11,381 bases of DNA, taken from NCBI GenBank assembly GCA_905210845.1, contig CAJLYG010000088.1, positions 1-11,381 of the forward strand, in the 5' to 3' direction. Both the position numbers and the translations under genes were made by a program. This DNA comes from an uncultured Prevotella sp. Its GTDB lineage: Bacteria > Bacteroidota > Bacteroidia > Bacteroidales > Bacteroidaceae. Each line of letters starts with the position of its first letter. Within the stretch, counting starts at the first letter, position 1. The notes beneath the pieces were generated by a model. It saw only the letters and a program-made list of their open reading frames with translations, had not been told where the DNA came from and ran no database searches. Shown here one piece after another: positions 6,555 through 11,381 of this stretch.

Positions 6555-7676
6555 TCAACTCTCCTCATCTTCTGTAGGGAACTCCATCAGGTAAGCCTTG
6601 ATAAAGCCATCGATCTTCCCATTCATCACCCCTTCCACGTCCGAGGTCTGGTAATTGGTACGATGGTCTTTCACTCGCTTGTCGTCAAAGACGTAGCTTC
6701 GGATCTGACTGCCCCATTCTATCTTTTTCTTGCCTGCCTCAATTTTTGCCTTCTCTGCCAACCGTCGCTTCATCGCACGGTCGTAGAGCTGGGATTTCAG
6801 CAGCAGCATTGCCTTGGCACGATTCTTGGGCTGGTCGCGCGTTTCCGTATTCTCGATAAGGATTTCCTCTTCCTCGCCCGTATCTGGGTCCTGATACATA
6901 TAGCGCAGTCGAACGCCCGACTCCACCTTGTTCACGTTCTGCCCACCTGCGCCACCGCTCCGGAAAGTATCCCAGGACACGCGAGCCGGATCGACATATA
7001 CCTCTATGGTATCATCAACAAGCGGAGAGACAAAGACACTGGCGAAACTGGTCATTCTCTTGCCCTGTGCGTTATAAGGAGAGACGCGCACGAGACGGTG
7101 AACGCCATTCTCGCTTTTCAGGTATCCATAGGCATATTCTCCCATGATCTCCATGGTCACGCTCTTGATACCCGCCTCGTCACCATCCTGCATATTGGAG
7201 ATAGTAACCTTATAGCCATGGGCTTCGCACCAACGCATGTACATACGCATGAGCATCTGCGCCCAGTCCTGGCTTTCCGTCCCGCCAGCCCCTGAATTGA
7301 TCTTCATCACAGCATCCATCGGGTCTTCCTTTTGGCGCAGCATGTTCTTCAGTTCCAGGTCTTCTATGGCACTGATTGCCTTGGCATAATCGGCATCCAC
7401 TTCCTCTTCGCTCACCATATTCTCATGGTAGAAGTCAAAGGCAAGCTGGAGCTCATCTGCATCCTGGCGTACTTCCTGGTACCCTTTAAGCCATTTTTCT
7501 ATGCCCTTCACCTTTTTCATTTGCTCCTGGGCACGCTGGGGATCCTCCCAAAAGTCAGGGGCTTGGGTACGGAGTTGCTCTTCTTCAAATTCTATTTTCT
7601 TCTGGTCTATGTTCAGATAGCGATGCAACGCATCAGCACGCTCCATCACGTCTTTCAATTGATCGGCTGTTATCAT
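6555..7676 (-). CDS. prfB: Peptide chain release factor 2, single-frame
   Basis: This class I release factor of 373 residues terminates translation at UGA and UAA on the ribosome. The N-terminal helical domain (about 1-110) is followed by the codon-recognition and catalytic domains. The catalytic GGQ is at 244-246 in the context SGGAGGQNVNKVES. The RF2 stop-recognition tripeptide, usually SPF, reads SPY at 199-201. The frame is uninterrupted: where E. coli has the CTT-TGA-C programmed frameshift (after Leu25), this gene has in-frame TAT-CTG-AAC (Tyr20-Leu21-Asn22), so classical autoregulation is absent. Its ATG overlaps the TGA of the upstream acyl-CoA ligase gene (ATGA), with a purine-rich GAGGAAGA just before it. 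It ends in TGA itself. Overall match to E. coli RF2 is strong throughout, so the call is secure. Confidence 0.97.
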   Translation of the reverse strand: MITADQLKDVMERADALHRYLNIDQKKIEFEEEQLRTQAPDFWEDPQRAQEQMKKVKGIEKWLKGYQEVRQDADELQLAFDFYHENMVSEEEVDADYAKAISAIEDLELKNMLRQKEDPMDAVMKINSGAGGTESQDWAQMLMRMYMRWCEAHGYKVTISNMQDGDEAGIKSVTMEIMGEYAYGYLKSENGVHRLVRVSPYNAQGKRMTSFASVFVSPLVDDTIEVYVDPARVSWDTFRSGGAGGQNVNKVESGVRLRYMYQDPDTGEEEEILIENTETRDQPKNRAKAMLLLKSQLYDRAMKRRLAEKAKIEAGKKKIEWGSQIRSYVFDDKRVKDHRTNYQTSDVEGVMNGKIDGFIKAYLMEFPTEDEES

Positions 7677-9484
7677 TCTTCCTCGTACATTTTATCAATT
7701 ACCTTTGCGAAATTCTTATAGATGACCGGACGCTTCAACTTCAGCGTATTCGTAAGCTCTCCATTCTCCATAGAGAAATGGTGTGGGAGCAAGGTAATCC
7801 GTTTGATTTGTTCATAAGATGCCAATCCCTGTTGCAAAGTATTGATACGATCCATCATCATATTGCGGATCTGCTGATTGGCACACAGGTCCTCCCGAGT
7901 CTCAAAAGGAATGTCATGGCTGCGAGCATAGTCTTCCACCAAACGGAACTCCGGCACGACTAAGGCGGAGACAAACTTCCGCTGGTCGGCAATGACAGCC
8001 ACCTGATCGACAAACTTATCAACCAGCAGCAGAGCCTCTGTCATCTGTGGGGCGATATACTTCCCGTTACTAGTCTTAAACAAGTCCTTGATGCGTTCCG
8101 TGAGATAGAGTTCCCCATTCTTTAGATAGCCTGCGTCACCGGTATGGAAATAGCCGTCCGCATCGAACACTTGCGCATTCAGGGACGGACGATTGTAATA
8201 GCCTCTCGTAACGGTTGGGCCTTTGAGGAGAATCTCATTGTTCTCGCCAATCTTGATGTCAATGGAACTGATGGGACGACCCACGGAACCAATCGTATAT
8301 CCTTCATTCAGATGATCGCAGGTCACGGTAGCAAGCGTCTCGGTCATGCCATACCCAACGATCATGCCAATCCCGATGGAATGGACAAATTCCTCCACCT
8401 CTGGTGAGACCGTAGCCCCTGCAGTAGGGAAGATATTAGGATGCTCAAGTCCCAATTGCTTTCGCACCAAGCTCAAGATGCTTTTGTTGATGACCTGATA
8501 TTCGATGGCGAGCGCCAAAGGTGGACGCTTGCCCCTGCCCTTATAGTCGACATTATATTTCTTGCCCACCGCCAAGGCATGCTGGAAGATCTTACGCTGA
8601 ACAGGATTGGCTTCGTCGATCGTCTCCTTGACCTTAGCATACACCTTCTCCCAGAACCTGGGAACAGAAGACATACAAGTAGGATGAGTCTGAACCAATG
8701 ACTCTTGAATCTCCTTCGGATAAGTGTTGATGATCAGTTGGGCTCCTTCTGTCAAGGCAAGGTATGCCCATCCCCGTTCAAAAATATGCGTAAAGGGAAG
8801 GAAGTCCATGACCTTGTCCTTCTCTCCAACCGGCACGCATTTGTCATTGGCGATAAACGCTGCCTGATATTGGCCATAAGTCAGGACGACGCCCTTGCTC
8901 TCTCCAGTTGTGCCACTCGTATACAAGATATTGCAAATATCATCATCCTTTGTCAATTTCGACAAGTTATCCACCTCCGATTGCCGTGGGAGGCCTTCTC
9001 CCATCTTGATAAAGTCCTCGAAATAGAGGGCGTTTGGGTCATGGGTACTGATACGAACACTACTATCGAAAATGATGATCCGTTCCAAGGAATGGCAAAG
9101 GGCGAAGATGCGGTGTGCCTTGTCATACTGTTCCTGCTCACCCACGAAAAGGAAGCGGACCTGTGCATCATTGACCATATACTGGATCTGCTGCTCACTA
9201 CTGGTGGCATAAAAGGGTATCGATACCACATTCACGCCATAAGCACCGAAGTCAGTGTACAGGTAATGGATACAATTCTGCGAGAACACGGCTATGTTCT
9301 CCTGCGGCTTGATCCCTAAGTTTAACAGGGCATTGCTCACCTGCTTGACACGCAGGGAGAACTGATTCCAAGAGACATGGTTCCATTTCAGGCTCCCGAA
9401 TTGACGGAAGGTAAGAGCAGGACGGTTCCCATATTTCTTGGCTTGCTCATGAATAAGTACTGACAGGTAACATCTTGTTTGCAT
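7673..9484 (-). CDS. Long-chain fatty acid-CoA ligase (AMP-forming)
   Basis: This 603-residue adenylate-forming enzyme activates a fatty acid with ATP to acyl-AMP and transfers it to CoA. The core motifs are all present: the phosphate-binding loop YTSGTTGESKG at 188-198, GYGMTE at 377-382, YFHTGD at 445-450 with the following RIKDLFKTSNGKY (464-476), and the C-terminal GELTNTLKLKR (575-585) with the lysines expected of the catalytic A10 region. Length and the insertion between the P-loop and the GYGMTE motif fit the long-chain group rather than acetyl-CoA synthetase. No membrane span or signal peptide is evident, so a cytoplasmic or peripheral membrane location is likely. It is the first gene of the operon with prfB, the small membrane protein and CYTH. 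It ends UGA immediately followed in frame by UAA, and overlaps the prfB start by four bases. Confidence 0.93.
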   Translation of the reverse strand: MQTRCYLSVLIHEQAKKYGNRPALTFRQFGSLKWNHVSWNQFSLRVKQVSNALLNLGIKPQENIAVFSQNCIHYLYTDFGAYGVNVVSIPFYATSSEQQIQYMVNDAQVRFLFVGEQEQYDKAHRIFALCHSLERIIIFDSSVRISTHDPNALYFEDFIKMGEGLPRQSEVDNLSKLTKDDDICNILYTSGTTGESKGVVLTYGQYQAAFIANDKCVPVGEKDKVMDFLPFTHIFERGWAYLALTEGAQLIINTYPKEIQESLVQTHPTCMSSVPRFWEKVYAKVKETIDEANPVQRKIFQHALAVGKKYNVDYKGRGKRPPLALAIEYQVINKSILSLVRKQLGLEHPNIFPTAGATVSPEVEEFVHSIGIGMIVGYGMTETLATVTCDHLNEGYTIGSVGRPISSIDIKIGENNEILLKGPTVTRGYYNRPSLNAQVFDADGYFHTGDAGYLKNGELYLTERIKDLFKTSNGKYIAPQMTEALLLVDKFVDQVAVIADQRKFVSALVVPEFRLVEDYARSHDIPFETREDLCANQQIRNMMMDRINTLQQGLASYEQIKRITLLPHHFSMENGELTNTLKLKRPVIYKNFAKVIDKMYEEE

Positions 9485-9506
9485 ATTCTCGTGTTTTTAA
9501 TTGATG

Positions 9507-9537
9507 CAAAGATAGCATAAACCCTTCGAAAATCAAA
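9507..9537 (-). promoter_or_regulatory. Promoter of the acyl-CoA ligase/prfB operon
   Basis: On the minus strand, TTTG at 9534-9537 is followed after 19 bp by TATCTTTG at 9507-9514, a full Bacteroidota -33/-7 promoter. The leader to the ATG at 9484 is about 17-20 nt. The promoter is back-to-back with that of the M20 gene. It is the only good promoter seen before prfB, the small membrane protein and the CYTH gene. Confidence 0.85.
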
Positions 9538-9577
9538 ATAAAATGAAAATTTATTTCTGAAATTGAACCCTTTCCAC

Positions 9578-9585
9578 TAACTTTG
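9578..9585 (+). promoter_or_regulatory. -7 box of the M20 hydrolase gene
   Basis: TAACTTTG fits TAnnTTTG exactly. Only 9 bp separate its last base from the ATG at 9595, so the transcript should have almost no leader. The -33 position holds the weak TTTCTG at about 9554-9559. A TTG start at 9583 would lie inside this box and is therefore rejected as the start codon. Confidence 0.65.
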
Positions 9586-9594
9586 TATGCAATT

Positions 9595-10656
9595 ATGACA
9601 CGACAAGATTATGTAAATGAGGCTGTTGAGTTGCTGAAAGCACTCATTGCAACGCCATCAGTGAGCAGGAATGAGGACAAAGCTGCCGATGTAATGGAAG
9701 GATTCCTCCGTGGATATGGACTGGATTATCAACGGGAGGGCAATAATATTTGGTGCATGGGCCCCCATCGTCAGGAGGGTCTCCCTACCCTTCTCCTCAA
9801 TGCGCATATCGATACGGTCAAGCCTGTGGATAGCTGGAGCCGCCCACCATTTATCCCAACACAAGAAGGGGATATGCTCTATGGATTGGGTAGCAACGAC
9901 TGTGGTGGAGGACTAGTCTCCTTATTGCAAGTTTTCCGCTATCTGATCACTCGGCAACAGCTCTATCAAGTCATCTACTTGGCTTCCGCCGAGGAAGAGG
10001 TATCGGGAAAGGATGGCATCTCCCGTATTCTTCCACTACTCCCCAAGATTGATGTGGCTGTGGTAGGAGAGCCAACGGGCATGCAACCCGCCATTGCAGA
10101 AAAAGGATTGATGGTATTGGATGTCGTTGCCCATGGGAAGAGTGGGCACGCTGCCCGAAACGAAGGAATCAATGCGATCTATCAAGCCTTGGAAGACATG
10201 CGCTGGTTCCGTGACTACCGGTTTAAGAAAGTAAGTGATTTCTTAGGCCCGACCCAAATGAGCCTCACGGTCATCAAGGCTGGCACCCAACATAATGTCA
10301 TCCCCGACCGATGCGAGATGACCGTAGATGTAAGGACCAATGAGTTCTATACTAACCAAGAAGTACTGGACTTTATCAAGACACAGGTCAAGAGTGAGGT
10401 CACCGCAAGATCCACCAGACTCAGCTCTTCCCATATAGACCCACAGCATCCGTTAGTCAGGAAATGCATGGCAATGGGGATGAAGCCTTTCGGGTCTCCC
10501 ACGCTCAGCGACCAAGCACTCATGCCCTTTCCCTCGTTCAAACTCGGTCCGGGACAATCATCCAGGTCGCATTCAGCCGATGAGTTCATCCGCATCTCTG
10601 AAATAGCAGATGCCATCTCTACGTATATCACCTTGTTTGACGGCACGAAACTGTGA
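9595..10656 (+). CDS. M20 family metallo-hydrolase, ArgE/DapE type
   Basis: This 353-residue cytoplasmic zinc hydrolase belongs to the peptidase M20 acetylornithine deacetylase/succinyl-diaminopimelate desuccinylase group. The di-metal site is complete: NAHIDT with His71 and Asp73, GSNDCGG with bridging Asp102, SAEEEVSG with catalytic and metal Glu133/134, GEPT with Glu159, and His326 in SRSHSADEF near the C-terminus. The lid/dimerisation domain starts about residue 172 (GKSGHAARNEG). Length and pattern fit the Bacteroidota enzymes annotated as the deacylase of arginine synthesis. That pathway uses N-succinylated intermediates in this phylum, so N-succinylornithine or N-acetylornithine is a likely substrate, but no arg genes lie nearby to confirm it. 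The start is ATG at 9595 rather than an upstream TTG, which sits inside the -7 promoter box. The gene is convergent with the EnvC-like gene, 33 bp away. Confidence 0.9.
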   Translation: MTRQDYVNEAVELLKALIATPSVSRNEDKAADVMEGFLRGYGLDYQREGNNIWCMGPHRQEGLPTLLLNAHIDTVKPVDSWSRPPFIPTQEGDMLYGLGSNDCGGGLVSLLQVFRYLITRQQLYQVIYLASAEEEVSGKDGISRILPLLPKIDVAVVGEPTGMQPAIAEKGLMVLDVVAHGKSGHAARNEGINAIYQALEDMRWFRDYRFKKVSDFLGPTQMSLTVIKAGTQHNVIPDRCEMTVDVRTNEFYTNQEVLDFIKTQVKSEVTARSTRLSSSHIDPQHPLVRKCMAMGMKPFGSPTLSDQALMPFPSFKLGPGQSSRSHSADEFIRISEIADAISTYITLFDGTKL

Positions 10657-10689
10657 CCGCAACCCTGTTTGGCAGGAGACAGGAGATCC

Positions 10690-11381
10690 CTACCTTCCCA
10701 ACCAGGATTCAGGATTGAGCTTTGCCGTTTCTTTCCGCAACTGGAATTGCAGGATATTATCCGGTCCTACAGCGCCTAATGCCTGTCGGGTCGAAACCTT
10801 TTGCCCTTGCCGGACACTTACAGACTTTAGATTGCAATAGACGCTGATATATACACCGTGCCGAACCATAACGTTCCACGAGCCCGCATATCCAAAAACA
10901 GCACTCACTTCACCGTCATAGATGCTTCTTGCCATGCATCCCGCCTGCCCTAAGATATTAATACCCTTATTATCTAAGGTCACGCCCTTCAATCCTTCCA
11001 CATTATACTGTCCGAAATGACTGACAATACGGTAGCTGCCCGTGATCGGCATAGGCAGTCGCCCCTTATTGGCTTCGAACCCTCCGCTCATCATCCGGTC
11101 GACCGTGCTGACGGTCTTTGCCTCTTCCACGTCCTTCTTTGCCTCGGCGACAGCCCTTTCATTCCGCTCGGCATCCGCCTTTGCTTTTAGCTCTGCCGCT
11201 TGCCGGGCAGCCTCAGCCTCTCTTGCCTGTTGCTCAGCGCGGACCTGCGCAGCCCTTGCTGCGGCAGCTGCCTCGGCAGCACGCTGTTGTTCTTTTTTCT
11301 TTGCATCCGCAGCAGCCTGCTCCTGTTGCGCCCTCTGGGCAGCAAGTGCAGCCTGCCGAGCCGCCTCCGCCTGAGCCTTTG
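10690..11381 (-). CDS. EnvC-like murein hydrolase activator, 5' end cut by window edge
   Basis: The frame is open to the right edge, so the start lies beyond it. The visible N-terminal 90 or so residues are an Ala/Gln/Glu/Lys-rich coiled coil (11100-11379). A C-terminal LytM (peptidase M23) domain follows, with VSHFGQYN, KGVTLDNKGINI, GEVSAVFGYAGSWNVMVRHG and a final NPESWLGR that closely matches the end of E. coli EnvC. The zinc ligands of active M23 enzymes are missing: the GxD Asp is replaced (GINI) and the HxH motif reads LQFQL. It should therefore bind and activate an amidase at the division septum rather than cut peptidoglycan itself. A signal peptide would lie off the window. It ends in TAG. 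Identification is firm for coiled coil plus degenerate LytM; the partner is inferred from EnvC. Confidence 0.87.
   Translation of the reverse strand, partial: KAQAEAARQAALAAQRAQQEQAAADAKKKEQQRAAEAAAAARAAQVRAEQQAREAEAARQAAELKAKADAERNERAVAEAKKDVEEAKTVSTVDRMMSGGFEANKGRLPMPITGSYRIVSHFGQYNVEGLKGVTLDNKGINILGQAGCMARSIYDGEVSAVFGYAGSWNVMVRHGVYISVYCNLKSVSVRQGQKVSTRQALGAVGPDNILQFQLRKETAKLNPESWLGR

Noticed and set aside
6507..7295. 262-codon open frame on the plus strand opposite prfB
   Set aside because: It is fully antisense to a well-conserved release factor gene and the translation shows no recognisable domain. It is a shadow frame.
9583..9594. TTG start adding four residues to the M20 hydrolase
   Set aside because: The TTG is part of the -7 box TAACTTTG and would be upstream of, or at, the transcription start. 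ATG at 9595 matches the expected family N-terminus.
10664..10683. Hairpin CCTGT/ACAGG between the convergent M20 and EnvC-like genes
   Set aside because: The 5-bp stem has no T-run on either side, so it is not supported as a terminator.
11042..11374. Ala/Ser/Cys-rich plus-strand frame at the right edge
   Set aside because: It is the mirror of the Ala/Gln/Glu-rich coiled coil of the EnvC-like gene; the composition explains the open frame.

Overview
The window looks like chromosomal DNA of a Bacteroidota bacterium, most likely a Bacteroidales/Prevotellaceae-type organism from gut or mouth. Five transcription starts carry the Bacteroidota -7 box TAnnTTTG, three of them with a -33 TTG-type element about 20 bp upstream. 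Few genes show Shine-Dalgarno sites. The gene content also fits: a Bacteroidota-style GH28 enzyme, a membrane-anchored helix-hairpin-helix protein, a bacterial NSS transporter pair, an EnvC-like protein and a short CYTH protein. The genus cannot be fixed from this sequence.

Layout, left to right. 1-1027 (-): a secreted GH28 polygalacturonase-like enzyme cut by the left edge, with its own promoter. 1121-1429: tRNA-Phe(GAA) (-) and tRNA-Pro(CGG) (+), divergently transcribed, each with promoter elements and an intrinsic terminator. 1481-1859: a non-coding stretch between convergent units with a cluster of CCTTTTG/CAAAAGG heptamers on a 22-bp period. 1860-2840 (-): a membrane-anchored helix-hairpin-helix protein. 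2983-5707 (-): two tandem, closely related sodium:neurotransmitter-symporter-family transporters in one operon with a promoter at 5734-5767. 5834-9484 (-): an apparent operon of long-chain acyl-CoA synthetase, release factor 2, a 46-residue single-span membrane protein and a CYTH phosphohydrolase, joined by ATGA and TAATG junctions and driven by a promoter at 9507-9537. 9595-10656 (+): an M20 metallo-hydrolase divergent from that operon, with a -7 box so close to the start codon that its mRNA should be nearly leaderless. 10690-11381 (-): an EnvC-like coiled-coil/LytM protein cut by the right edge.

Most genes are ordinary housekeeping or membrane genes, and I see no phage, transposon, CRISPR array or defence system. 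The points most worth a second look are: the release factor 2 gene, which lacks the classical internal frameshift stop but has its start codon embedded in the UGA stop of the upstream gene, and which carries SPY instead of SPF; the 22-bp-phased heptamer array; the transporter duplication, which has diverged in the substrate-site segment; and the tiny membrane protein coupled to the CYTH gene.
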